Positions 1-6,763 of a stretch of DNA of 6,763 nucleotides are shown here, in pieces. This stretch comes from an uncultured Gemmatimonadota bacterium (lineage in GTDB: Bacteria; Gemmatimonadota; Gemmatimonadetes; Gemmatimonadales; Gemmatimonadaceae), in contig CAMLEQ010000217.1 in the NCBI GenBank assembly GCA_946479015.1, positions 1-6,763 on the forward strand, in the 5' to 3' direction. Below the pieces are notes generated by a model. The model searched no databases. It was not told the DNA's origin and saw only the letters and a program-made list of their open reading frames with translations. The position numbers and the translations under genes are program-made. The first letter of the stretch is position 1, and every line of letters begins with the position of its first letter.

Positions 1-341
1 GGCGCCGCGGCGGGCGGCTCGCCGGCGGCCGGCGCGGCATCTCCCGCCACGCGGACCTCGGCGCTCGCGCCGCCCGCGCCGAAGTGCACGCGCGCGGCGA
101 ACGCGGCGTCGCCCAACCGGTAGGAGAAGGTGACGTCGGCGCCGGCGTCGATCTGGCGCTGCGCCGCCGCCGGGGCGATCTCGCGCACCAGCGACAGGAG
201 CTGCGCCGTCGTCAGCGGCTGCTTGGTGACCGGCCGAGGGGCGTCGCCGATCTCGAGACGCGCCACATCATCGGCGGTGAGGAGAAGCGCGGTGCCACGA
301 TTGTCCAGCAGCGCGGCCAGGAAGCGGTCCAGTTGAGCCAT
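1..341 (-). CDS. PilT-like N-terminal domain protein, partial (3' end beyond the left edge)
   Basis: The reading frame opens with ATG at 341-339 and stays open for 113 codons to the window edge. The first ~95 residues read like the N-terminal domain of PilT/PilU-type type IV pilus retraction ATPases. An opening helix (AQLDRFLAALLDNRG) leads to the place where PilT has 'SDLHLT', here TALLLT. Then come a short 'G..P.PVT..PLTTAQLLSLVREI' stretch and a strand pattern DVTFSYRLG...FAARVHF, corresponding to PilT 'DFSYS...RFRVNVF'. Residues ~100-113 are Ala/Pro/Gly-rich and look like a linker. The Walker motifs of the ATPase core would lie beyond the edge, so it cannot be told whether this is a full PilT or a stand-alone N-domain fusion. 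The start codon lies 1 nt after the TGA of the upstream gene (TGA-C-ATG), so translation is probably coupled to it. No clear Shine-Dalgarno sequence is seen. The domain call is a fold-level resemblance made by eye. Confidence 0.6.
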   Translation of the reverse strand, partial: MAQLDRFLAALLDNRGTALLLTADDVARLEIGDAPRPVTKQPLTTAQLLSLVREIAPAAAQRQIDAGADVTFSYRLGDAAFAARVHFGAGGASAEVRVAGDAAPAAGEPPAAA

Positions 342-342
342 G

Positions 343-816
343 TCAGTCGAGCGGGCGCACGCACTCGATCAGCACACGGTTCACCAGGCGCACCCCCTGA
401 TCGGTGTACAGCGTCAGGAAGCGGTCGGTGCTGTCGTTCAGGAAGTCGAGCAGCCGCGGGCGATCGGCGCGCACCTCGAGGCGCATCGACCCGAAGTGCG
501 TCACCCCGCCGGCGAGCGTGATCTCGAGCAACGCCATCGGCGCGGACGCCCGGATCGCCTCCGCCTCCTCGTCCAGCGGGAGCCCGGACACCTCCACCAC
601 CCGCGACTTCGCCACGAGCAGCACCTCGCCTGACGGCAGCTCCAGTGGGAAGAACGGCTCGGGCTCGTTGAACAGCGCGGAGGGCTCCTGATGCGACGAG
701 TGACCGAGGAGCGGCGGCTGCACGAACACGAAGCCGTGCACCCCCTCGCCGCTCATCATGGTCAGCGTCACCTCGAGCCGCTCCTTCTCGATGCGGTATT
801 CGTCCACGATTCTCAC
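343..816 (-). CDS. Hypothetical 157-residue protein with two tandem copies of a small beta-rich domain
   Basis: No catalytic motif, signal peptide or membrane segment is visible, so this is probably a small soluble acidic protein. The chain reads as an internal duplication. Residues ~15-77 and ~97-154 each follow the same order: a strand with 'VTLT' or 'EITL', a hydrophobic strand, 'ALFN' or 'DFLN', an acidic-aromatic 'EPFFPL' or 'DRFLTL', a Gly turn, then a hydrophobic strand 'LLVAKSRVVEV' or 'RLVNRVLIECV'. A short acidic/Ala linker (LDEEAEAIRA) joins the halves. The half-repeat resembles the short domain catalogued as DUF6812, recalled from memory and not searched. The start is GTG at 816-814. 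An in-frame TGA at 840-838 leaves no other common start upstream. No convincing ribosome binding site is seen. It lies 145 bp downstream of the CDF gene and 1 nt upstream of the PilT-like gene, so a shared job with that gene is the most economical inference. Confidence 0.78.
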   Translation of the reverse strand: MRIVDEYRIEKERLEVTLTMMSGEGVHGFVFVQPPLLGHSSHQEPSALFNEPEPFFPLELPSGEVLLVAKSRVVEVSGLPLDEEAEAIRASAPMALLEITLAGGVTHFGSMRLEVRADRPRLLDFLNDSTDRFLTLYTDQGVRLVNRVLIECVRPLD

Positions 817-930
817 ACGTGTGCTCGCGCGTCGGGGTCACATTGAGGGAGTCCATGAGAGACGCATCACGTGGAGGCGAGTCACGCGCGGGGCAGGCTC
901 CCGCCGGCGGGCGCGGGACGGGGGTCAGAA

Positions 931-958
931 TGACCGCCTCCGGGCGCCCCTTCGGTCA
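931..958 (-). terminator. Possible hairpin terminator after the CDF gene
   Basis: Perfect 6-bp arms TGACCG (931-936) and CGGTCA (953-958) flank a 16-nt GC-rich interior that holds the self-complementary GGGCGCCC. The hairpin begins 4 nt beyond the CDF stop codon on the minus strand. No T-run follows, so it is a weak candidate for intrinsic termination. It may only be a 3'-end stabilising hairpin. A second palindrome, CCCGCCGGCGGG at 900-911, lies just further downstream. Confidence 0.3.
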
Positions 959-961
959 GGG

Positions 962-1927
962 CTACGCGTGCAGGTGGACCTCGCGCTCGTACATCTCCCG
1001 TCGCTCGAGCTGCACGGTCACGTGCTGGATGCCGAACAGCTTCATCGCATCGACGGTGTGCTCGAGCACGTGCTGGTGGCGCTCCGGCTCGCGAACGATC
1101 GCGTGGACGCTCATCGCGATCACGCCCGACGCCACGCTCCACACGTGCAGGTCGTGCACGGACTCCACCCCCGGGATGGCCTCGAGCTGGGCGCGGACGG
1201 CACCGAGGGAGATGTGCGACGGCGTGGACTCGAGCAGCACGTCCACCGAATCGCGCACCAGCCCCCACGCGGAATGCACGATGAGCAGGGTGACGACGAT
1301 GGAGGCGATGGGGTCGGCGGCGACCCACCCGCTGAAGTGGATGATGAGCGCGGCCGCGACGGTGCCGATGGAGCCGAGGAGATCACCGAGCACGTGCAGG
1401 TACGCGCCGCGCATGTTGAGGCTTCCCTCGCTCGCCGGGTGAAGGACGCGCGCCGAGGCGAGATTCGCGACGAGTCCCACCACGGCCACCAGGAGCATCA
1501 GCCCGCCCCCCACCTGCTCGGGGGTGCGCAGGCGCAACACGGCTTCCCAGATGATGAACACCGAGATGCCGAGCAGCATGGCGCCGTTCACGAACGCCGC
1601 CAGGATCTCCAGGCGGAGATAGCCGTACGTGCGCTTCGCCGTCTCCGGGCGGCGGCTGAACCACGCGACGAACAGCGACAGCGCGAGCGCGGCGACGTCG
1701 GCGAGCATGTGCCCGGCGTCGGCGAGGAGGGCGAGGGAGTTCGCGAGGAGCCCCCCAACCACCTCGGCCACGAGGATCACGGTCGTGATGGCGAGGGCAA
1801 TGCGGAGCCGGCGTCCCTGATCGGCGGGATCGGCGTGCGCGTGGGCGTGGCCCGGGGCGTGCGCGTGGCCGTGATCGTGGCCGTGGCCGTGAGCGTGATG
1901 GGTATGCGAATGGACCATGTCGTTCAC
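962..1927 (-). CDS. Cation diffusion facilitator (CzcD/ZnT-type Zn2+ exporter)
   Basis: This is a 321-residue, full-length CDF protein, an inner-membrane proton antiporter that exports Zn2+ and often Co2+ or Cd2+ from the cytoplasm. Residues 6-32 form a His-rich tail (HGHGHDHGHAHAPGHAHAH) typical of ZnT/CzcD members and thought to sense or buffer metal. Six membrane segments fit ~41-62, ~65-90, ~107-130, ~140-160, ~176-198 and ~203-225. The transport site is HxxxD in TM2 (H73, D77) plus HxxxD in TM5 (H178, D182). This two-His two-Asp set is characteristic of Zn2+-type rather than Mn2+- or Fe2+-type CDFs. The C-terminal cytoplasmic domain (~230-321) carries the conserved HDLHVW (H258, H261) and further His residues (H275, H318, H320), as expected for the dimer metal site. 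Start: GTG at 1927-1925; ATG at codon 4 (1918-1916) is a credible alternative, and neither has a strong Shine-Dalgarno sequence. It is divergent from a CNNM/CBS gene 77 bp away. Confidence 0.95.
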   Translation of the reverse strand: MNDMVHSHTHHAHGHGHDHGHAHAPGHAHAHADPADQGRRLRIALAITTVILVAEVVGGLLANSLALLADAGHMLADVAALALSLFVAWFSRRPETAKRTYGYLRLEILAAFVNGAMLLGISVFIIWEAVLRLRTPEQVGGGLMLLVAVVGLVANLASARVLHPASEGSLNMRGAYLHVLGDLLGSIGTVAAALIIHFSGWVAADPIASIVVTLLIVHSAWGLVRDSVDVLLESTPSHISLGAVRAQLEAIPGVESVHDLHVWSVASGVIAMSVHAIVREPERHQHVLEHTVDAMKLFGIQHVTVQLERREMYEREVHLHA

Positions 1928-1929
1928 GT

Positions 1930-1948
1930 GGCGGCGCGACTCGCCGCC
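1930..1948 (-). promoter_or_regulatory. Inverted repeat just upstream of the CDF start
   Basis: Arms GGCGGCG (1930-1936) and CGCCGCC (1942-1948) surround a 5-nt loop, ending 2 nt before the CDF GTG. In the CDF mRNA this would form a hairpin where a ribosome binding site should be, and in DNA it could be an operator. Such GC palindromes also arise by chance in GC-rich sequence, so the call is tentative. Confidence 0.25.
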
Positions 1949-1969
1949 GGGCGACCCATGGCGGGCCCC

Positions 1970-1998
1970 CTGACGGCCAGATCGGCCGCGGTTAAGAT
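1970..1998 (+). promoter_or_regulatory. Candidate -35/-10 promoter of the CNNM/CBS gene
   Basis: CTGACG (1970-1975; 4/6 to TTGACA) and TAAGAT (1993-1998; 4/6 to TATAAT) are separated by exactly 17 bp. The predicted transcription start falls at about 2004-2006, on the GTG at 2005. The AT-richer TTAAGAT stands out in a GC-rich background. This would give a leaderless mRNA, consistent with the lack of a Shine-Dalgarno sequence. Confidence 0.4.
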
Positions 1999-2004
1999 CA
2001 GATC

Positions 2005-3306
2005 GTGCTCTGGCGCATCCTGGCGATTCTCGTGCTCGTGCTGGTGAACGCGTACTTCGTCGCGGCGGAGTTCGCGATCGTGCGCGCGCGCCGCGCGCGC
2101 CTGGAGGCGATGGCGCGCGAGGGGGACCGGCTCGCCGGTCTCGCGCTGCGCGCCACGAGCGCCACCGCGCGCGTGCTGGCGGCGAGCGAGCTCGGGATCA
2201 CGCTGGCCACGCTCGCGCTCGGTTGGATCCTCGCCGGCTGGCTGCTCACCATCACCCGTCCCTCCGGCACCACCGGCGCGGTGATCGCGCTCATCGCGGC
2301 GGCGGTGCTCACGGTGTACCTCCACATCGTGTTCGGCGAGCTGACGCCGCGCGCGGCGGCGCTCGCGCAGCCGGAGCGCCTCGCTCGGCTGCTCGCGCCC
2401 GGGCTGCTCGCCTTCGCCTGGATCACCCGCCCCTTCACCGCGGCGCTCGCGGGCTCCTTCCACATGGTGCACCGCCGCATCCGCGAGCATGCACCAGCCG
2501 GAGAGTCGAGCGCCGTTCACGGCCCTGACGAGCTGCGGATGCTGGTGGAACAGAGCCAGGAGGTGGGCGCGCTGGAGCGGCAGGATGCGGACCTGCTCGA
2601 AGGGGTGTTCGAGTTCTCGGAGAAGAACGCGCGCGAGGTGATGACTCCCCGCACGGAGATCGTCGCCCTCCCGGTGGACGCGACGCTCGACGAGACGCTC
2701 GCGTTGGTGGAGGAGAGCGGGCTCTCGCGCTATCCGGTGTACGACGGAACGATTGACAATATCCTGGGGGTGGTGCTGGCGAAAGATCTGCTCCCCATCG
2801 CCCACCATCCGCCGGCCCACTTCGACCTGCACACGCTCGCGCGGCCGGTGCACGTGATTCCCGGGACGCGCGAGGTGGAAGATGTGCTCGCGGATTTCAA
2901 GCGGCTCAAGGAGCACCTGGCGGTGGTGCTCGACGAGTACGGCGGCACGGCGGGGATCGTGACCATGGAGGACCTGCTCGAGGAGATCGTGGGCGAGATC
3001 CTGGACGAGTACGACGAGAGCGAGCCGGTGCTCCCGCCGGCGCGGTCGGGGGAGATCATCGTGCCCGGGGAGATGAACATCGGGGAGCTGAACGAGCACT
3101 ACGGGCTCGCGGTCCCGGACACGGAGTACACGACGATCGGCGGCTACGTCTTCGGTACCCTCGGCCGCCTTCCCCACCCCGGCGACAGCATCACGGCGGG
3201 AGGGGCGGTGCTCACGGTGCGGCAGATGGACGGGAGGAGAGTGGGGGAGTTGGCGGTGAGGCCGATGGAGCTTGGGGGGGAGGGGGGCCTAGAACCTAGG
3301 ACCTAG
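2005..3306 (+). CDS. CNNM/CBS/CorC-domain membrane protein (HlyC/CorC family, UPF0053)
   Basis: This is a 433-residue, full-length member of the family formerly called hemolysin C/CorC and now linked to Mg2+/Co2+ export and CNNM magnesium transporters. Residues 1-155 are the CNNM (DUF21) membrane domain. It holds the signature NAYFVAAEFAIVRARR (15-30), further hydrophobic segments at ~55-80, ~91-112 and ~128-148, and GELTPRAAAL (111-120) where the family usually has GELxPK. Two CBS domains follow: ~212-263, starting VMTPRTEIVALP with SRYPVYD, and ~279-333, with LAVVLDEYGGTAGIVTMEDL. These normally bind adenine nucleotides. Residues ~348-422 are the C-terminal CorC_HlyC domain (EMNIGELNEHYG...TIGGYVFGTLGRLP..GD). 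Start: GTG at 2005, the first after an in-frame TAA at 1993-1995. The last residues (GGEGGLEPRT) and the TAG come from the intergenic palindrome, so the natural tail may have been replaced. Confidence 0.95.
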   Translation: MLWRILAILVLVLVNAYFVAAEFAIVRARRARLEAMAREGDRLAGLALRATSATARVLAASELGITLATLALGWILAGWLLTITRPSGTTGAVIALIAAAVLTVYLHIVFGELTPRAAALAQPERLARLLAPGLLAFAWITRPFTAALAGSFHMVHRRIREHAPAGESSAVHGPDELRMLVEQSQEVGALERQDADLLEGVFEFSEKNAREVMTPRTEIVALPVDATLDETLALVEESGLSRYPVYDGTIDNILGVVLAKDLLPIAHHPPAHFDLHTLARPVHVIPGTREVEDVLADFKRLKEHLAVVLDEYGGTAGIVTMEDLLEEIVGEILDEYDESEPVLPPARSGEIIVPGEMNIGELNEHYGLAVPDTEYTTIGGYVFGTLGRLPHPGDSITAGGAVLTVRQMDGRRVGELAVRPMELGGEGGLEPRT

Positions 3307-3516
3307 TCGCTGGACCACCATGGAACGCGTGTGGCGTGTAGGGAACTGACGGAAAGAGGAGGGAGGTACGGCGCGTGTAGGCTCGGCTGTAGGTGGACTC
3401 TCCCTACATCCCGCCCTACGCGCGCTCTACCTATCTCCTCTCGCCTACCACCGCCGTCTACACGCCACACGCGTTTCTGGTGGTCTAGCGACTAGGTCCT
3501 ATCCCCTCCCGAGAGG

Positions 3517-3529
<13 letters not shown>
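3280..3529. repeat. Long palindromic intergenic repeat, copy 1 (between convergent genes)
   Basis: The ends are a perfect 13-bp inverted repeat, GAGGGGGGCCTAG (3280-3292 and the complement of 3517-3529). Inside that, 3298-3341 and the complement of 3458-3500 pair almost perfectly over ~43 nt (two mismatches and one indel), sharing AGGACCTAGTCGCT, GACCACCA and AACGCGTGTGGCGTGTAG. A less regular inner stem (3356-3380 with ~3416-3440) encloses a 37-nt centre at 3380-3416, which has its own small GTAGG/CCTAC stem. The whole can fold into one long interrupted hairpin in DNA or RNA. The stop codons of both convergent neighbours (TAG at 3304-3306 plus, TAG at 3519-3517 minus) lie inside it. No reading frame in it looks coding. 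It may terminate both transcripts, be a non-autonomous mobile hairpin, or both. It is related to the element at 6583-6763. Confidence 0.9.
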
Positions 3530-4712
<1,183 letters not shown>

Positions 4713-4716
<4 letters not shown>

Positions 4717-6296
4717 CGCCCTTCCGCGCTCCCCACGCGCCCAGCGCGGGCGAGCGCGTCGCGTTCGCGCTTGCTGGCGTTCGACGCCCCCTCCGAATGC
4801 ATGAGCGGCGCGTCCCCTCCGACGTACTCGGGAACGCCGGTGAGCACGCCGCGGAATTCCTGGAGCGGGTCCCCGAGGTGCATCCCACCACGCTGCACGC
4901 GAAATTCACGAACGGTGCGCTCGTGCGCTCCGGTGCGCTTCTTCACCACCGAGATCGCCTGCCGCACCGCGCCCGCGAACTCGAAGTAGCGGAGGAGCAG
5001 CACGGTATCGGCGAGGAAGCTCACCTCGGCCGTATCGTCCACGGGGGAGCCGAAGATGCCGCGCTGGACGAGCGTCATGAGCACGGTCACACCGCGGCTC
5101 GCGAGGTAGCTCAGGAGCTCGTGCACCTGGATGCCGAGCAGGCGCTCGTTCGGCATCGCCTGGAGCAAGCCGTTGAGCGAGTCGATGACGATCATCATCA
5201 CGCCATCCGCCTCCACGGCCTGCACCACCTCGTTCGCGAACTCGCCGGGAGACATCTGCGTGGGCTCGATCTGGCACAGGGAGAGGAGTCCCTGCGCAAC
5301 CGGGGCGCGGAGGTCGATGCCCAGCCCCTTGGCGCGCGTCATCGCGGTGGCCACCCGCTCGTCGAACATGTACACGCGGGTGCGCTCCCCGCGGCAAGCG
5401 GCGGTGTGGGCGAACTGCATCCCGAGCACGGACTTTCCGGTACCTGCCGCTCCGGTGATGAGCGCGCTCGTCCCGCGCGTGAGGCCGCCGCCGAGCAACG
5501 AGTCCAGCTCCGCCGATCCGCTGGAGACCTGGTCCTCAGCCTCCCGCGTGGCGCCCGCCTCGTGCCGGACGCGCGGGTACACCTCGAGCCCCCCGGTCCG
5601 GATGCGGAAGTCGTGATAGCCCCCGCGGTAGTGCGCGCCGCGCAGCTTCTTCACCTGCAGGCGACGCCGCTCGGCGCCGTAGTCCACGGCCACCTGCTCG
5701 AGTGCGACCACGCCGTGCGCGATGCTCTGGAGCTGGAGATCTCCCTCCGGGCCCGTGCGGTCGTCGAGAACGAGCACGGTGCAGGCGCGGCCGGAGAAGA
5801 ACTGCTTGAGCGCGAGGATCTGCCGTCGCAGCCGCAGCGGATCGCGGGCGAGGAGTCGCATCTCGCTCAGAGAGTCGAACACCACGCGGGTGGGCCGATA
5901 CTGCTCCACCGCGTCGAGCACCGCACCCACCGTTTGCTGCAGCTCGATCTCCGCCGGGTGAAAGAGCGTGTACGCATCTTCCGCTTCCTGCTCGGGGATG
6001 GCAGCGAGCTCGAAGATCTCGATCCCCTCGAGCGACCAGCCGTGCGACTCCGCCGCCGCGCGCAACTCGTCGGCGGTCTCGGAGAGGGTCACGAAGAGCC
6101 CGCGCTCGCCAGCTCTCCGCCCCGCGAGCAGGAACTGGAGGGCCAGGGTCGTCTTGCCGGCCCCAGGCTCGCCATCGATGAGATAGAGCCGGTTCGGTGG
6201 CAGGCCACCCTCGAGCACCTCATCGAGCCCCGGAACGCCGGTCGACACGACGCGCGAGTGCTCGGTGGCGGCGGGGGCGGTCGGATTTGAAGACAC
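4713..6296 (-). CDS. KaiC-like double-domain RecA-family ATPase
   Basis: This 527-residue protein is about the length of cyanobacterial KaiC and has two RecA-like domains. Domain 1 (~15-245) has Walker A GEPGAGKTT (42-50, K48), a single Glu in the FVTLSE position (E73) and Walker B VVFDSL (D141). Domain 2 (~255-490) has Walker A GAAGTGKSV (282-290, K288), FDER (D312, E313) and Walker B MIVIDSL (D372). Both nucleotide sites look competent. Near the KaiC phosphorylation sites (Ser431/Thr432 in Synechococcus), the aligned pair is S426-F427, so the Ser is kept and the Thr is not. The end of domain 2 (LLLRYFEF, SVVKKRTGAHE, REFRV, FRGVLTGVP) is typical of the widespread non-cyanobacterial KaiC-like subfamily. 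Residues ~495-527 are a charged, probably disordered tail. Start: GTG at 6296-6294, preceded by GAGG (6306-6303) at 6-nt spacing, with an in-frame TAG two codons upstream. It overlaps the kinase gene by ATGA. It probably regulates or is read by that kinase. True clock function cannot be inferred. Confidence 0.95.
4720..4725 (-). promoter_or_regulatory. Ribosome binding site of the histidine kinase
   Basis: GGAAGG lies 3 nt before the ATG at 4716, inside the last codons of the KaiC-like gene. With the ATGA stop-start overlap it supports coupled translation and confirms this start. Confidence 0.5.
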
Positions 6297-6582
6297 TCGC
6301 TACCTCGGCTAGAGCCCTGTAAGGACGAATGAACGCACGGCCAAACGAGTGCCGCTCGACCCTCGCGAGAGCACCGGAACGGCGATGTCACACGCGGCGT
6401 GCCGCCAGTGCAGCAGAGCTTCGGGCAACCGCGGCTCGGGCGAGCTCGGCCGCGGATGTGGCGCTCGGCACGGCGCCACCTGCGTGGGGAACCATCGGCG
6501 GGGTCCCTCAATCGGCCCCCGGCGGCGCGGGCGCCCAGGGAGCGGACAGCCTGAGTCGGTGGAGCAAGCTTCGTGCTCAGGA
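6297..6582. other. Gene-free leader region upstream of the KaiC-like gene, with several hairpins
   Basis: I see no convincing gene in these ~286 bp. Short open frames exist on both strands, but they lack protein-like composition or a ribosome binding site. No tRNA is recognisable. The stretch does hold three compact hairpins. One pairs CCGCGGC (6429-6435) with GCCGCGG (6449-6455). One pairs GTGGCGC (6458-6464) with GCGCCAC (6473-6479) around an 8-nt loop. One has CCTGAG (6550-6555) facing CTCAGG (6576-6581), with an alternative inner GAGCA/TGCTC stem. The promoter and untranslated leader of the KaiC-kinase operon must lie here or further right. I cannot place the promoter with confidence. Confidence 0.5.
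6303..6306 (-). promoter_or_regulatory. Ribosome binding site of the KaiC-like gene
   Basis: GAGG lies 6 nt before the GTG at 6296-6294. The in-frame TAG between them excludes any longer protein, so this site decides the start. Confidence 0.6.
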
Positions 6583-6763
6583 GGAGGGGATGGGACCTGG
6601 CGGCTAGACCACCGTGAAACGCGTGTGGCGCGTGGGAAACTGACGGGCGGAGGAGGGAGGTACGGCGCGTGTAGGGCGGGATGTAGAGAGAGTCCACCTA
6701 CACACGAGCCTACACGCGCTCTACCTAGCTCCTCATCCCGTCAGTCTCCCACACGCCACACGC
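6583..6763. repeat. Long palindromic intergenic repeat, copy 2 (truncated by the right edge)
   Basis: Arms 6621-6674 and 6710-6763 are complementary without gaps at 46 of 54 positions and enclose a 35-nt loop, so the transcript or single strand would form a very stable hairpin. The right arm is cut by the window end. The left side continues outward (6583-6620) with sequence related to the outer arms of copy 1 (GGACCT, GACCACC, GAAACGCGTGTGGCG). The inner left arm, 6650-6674, is identical over 25 nt to 3356-3380 of copy 1. The centre, 6674-6710, matches the reverse complement of copy 1's centre (3380-3416) at 34 of 37 positions. The element lies upstream of the KaiC-like gene, possibly at the 3' end of whatever gene follows to the right. 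No coding potential is evident. Confidence 0.88.

Noticed and set aside
962..1927. Calling the CDF a Mn2+ or Fe2+ exporter
   Set aside because: The transport residues read as two HxxxD motifs (H73/D77 and H178/D182), which fits the zinc-type group; Mn-type members have Asn/Asp at these positions.
758..2047. Long open frame on the plus strand opposite the CDF gene
   Set aside because: It is rich in Arg, His, Asp and Gly with no family pattern, and it lies antisense to an unmistakable CDF transporter. Such antisense frames are expected at this GC content.
1924..3177. Long minus-strand frame opposite the CNNM/CBS gene
   Set aside because: Its composition (Arg/His/Glu-rich, no hydrophobic core pattern) is that of an antisense shadow, and the plus-strand protein has complete recognised domains.
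3307..3516. A CRISPR array or tRNA in the intergenic palindrome
   Set aside because: There are no regularly spaced direct repeats and no cloverleaf. The repetition is inverted, with one centre.
4797..6290. 497-codon plus-strand frame opposite the KaiC-like gene
   Set aside because: It mirrors the codon pattern of the KaiC-like gene, has no recognisable motif, and would overlap the operon completely.
6329..6607. 92-codon plus-strand frame in the leader region
   Set aside because: There is no ribosome binding site, the sequence is low-complexity Ala/Arg/Gly, and its end lies inside palindrome copy 2.
6089..6697. Minus-strand frame covering the leader and the 5' part of the KaiC-like gene
   Set aside because: It overlaps the well-supported KaiC-like start in another frame and runs through the palindromic repeat. 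Its composition is not protein-like.

Overview
The window is GC-rich, double-stranded bacterial chromosome with tightly packed genes. GTG starts are common (the 157-residue gene, the CDF transporter, the CNNM/CBS protein and the KaiC-like gene). No phage, plasmid or transposase gene is visible. The gene mix (KaiC-like ATPase with a soluble histidine kinase, a His-rich CDF exporter, a PilT-like N-terminal domain) and the base composition would suit a soil-type, high-GC lineage such as Gemmatimonadota. That is a guess from style; nothing in the window proves it.

Layout, left to right. (1) Minus strand, 1-816: the start of a gene with a PilT-like N-terminal domain, running off the left edge. It sits 1 nt downstream of a 157-residue protein that appears to be two tandem copies of one small beta-rich domain. 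(2) Minus strand, 962-1927: a zinc-type cation diffusion facilitator (CDF) with a His-rich N-terminus, followed by a weak terminator-like hairpin. (3) Plus strand, 2005-3306: a CNNM/CBS/CorC-domain membrane protein, diverging from the CDF gene across only 77 bp. A recognisable promoter there ends almost exactly at the GTG start, which suggests a leaderless message. (4) 3280-3529: a roughly 250-bp imperfect palindrome between convergent genes, with both neighbouring stop codons inside it. (5) Minus strand, 6296-3517: a two-gene operon of a double-domain KaiC-like ATPase and a soluble histidine kinase. They overlap by ATGA, and the kinase begins with a degenerate (pseudo-) receiver domain. (6) 6297-6582: a gene-free leader with several small hairpins. 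(7) 6583 to the right edge: a second copy of the palindromic element, cut by the window end.

The least explained object is the palindromic element. The two copies share outer arms, inner arms and a 37-nt centre, but the centre is inverted relative to the inner arms (34 of 37 positions match only after reverse complementing). The two copies flank the KaiC-kinase operon. This looks like a small family of hairpin repeats whose parts have been flipped or exchanged between arms. Function is unknown; candidates are a non-autonomous mobile hairpin, a bidirectional terminator or a structured RNA.

The KaiC-like ATPase and pseudo-receiver kinase are probably one signalling unit, with the ATPase state read out by the kinase. 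No KaiA, KaiB or response regulator gene lies in the window. The CDF and CNNM/CBS proteins are probably a divergently expressed metal-homeostasis pair.
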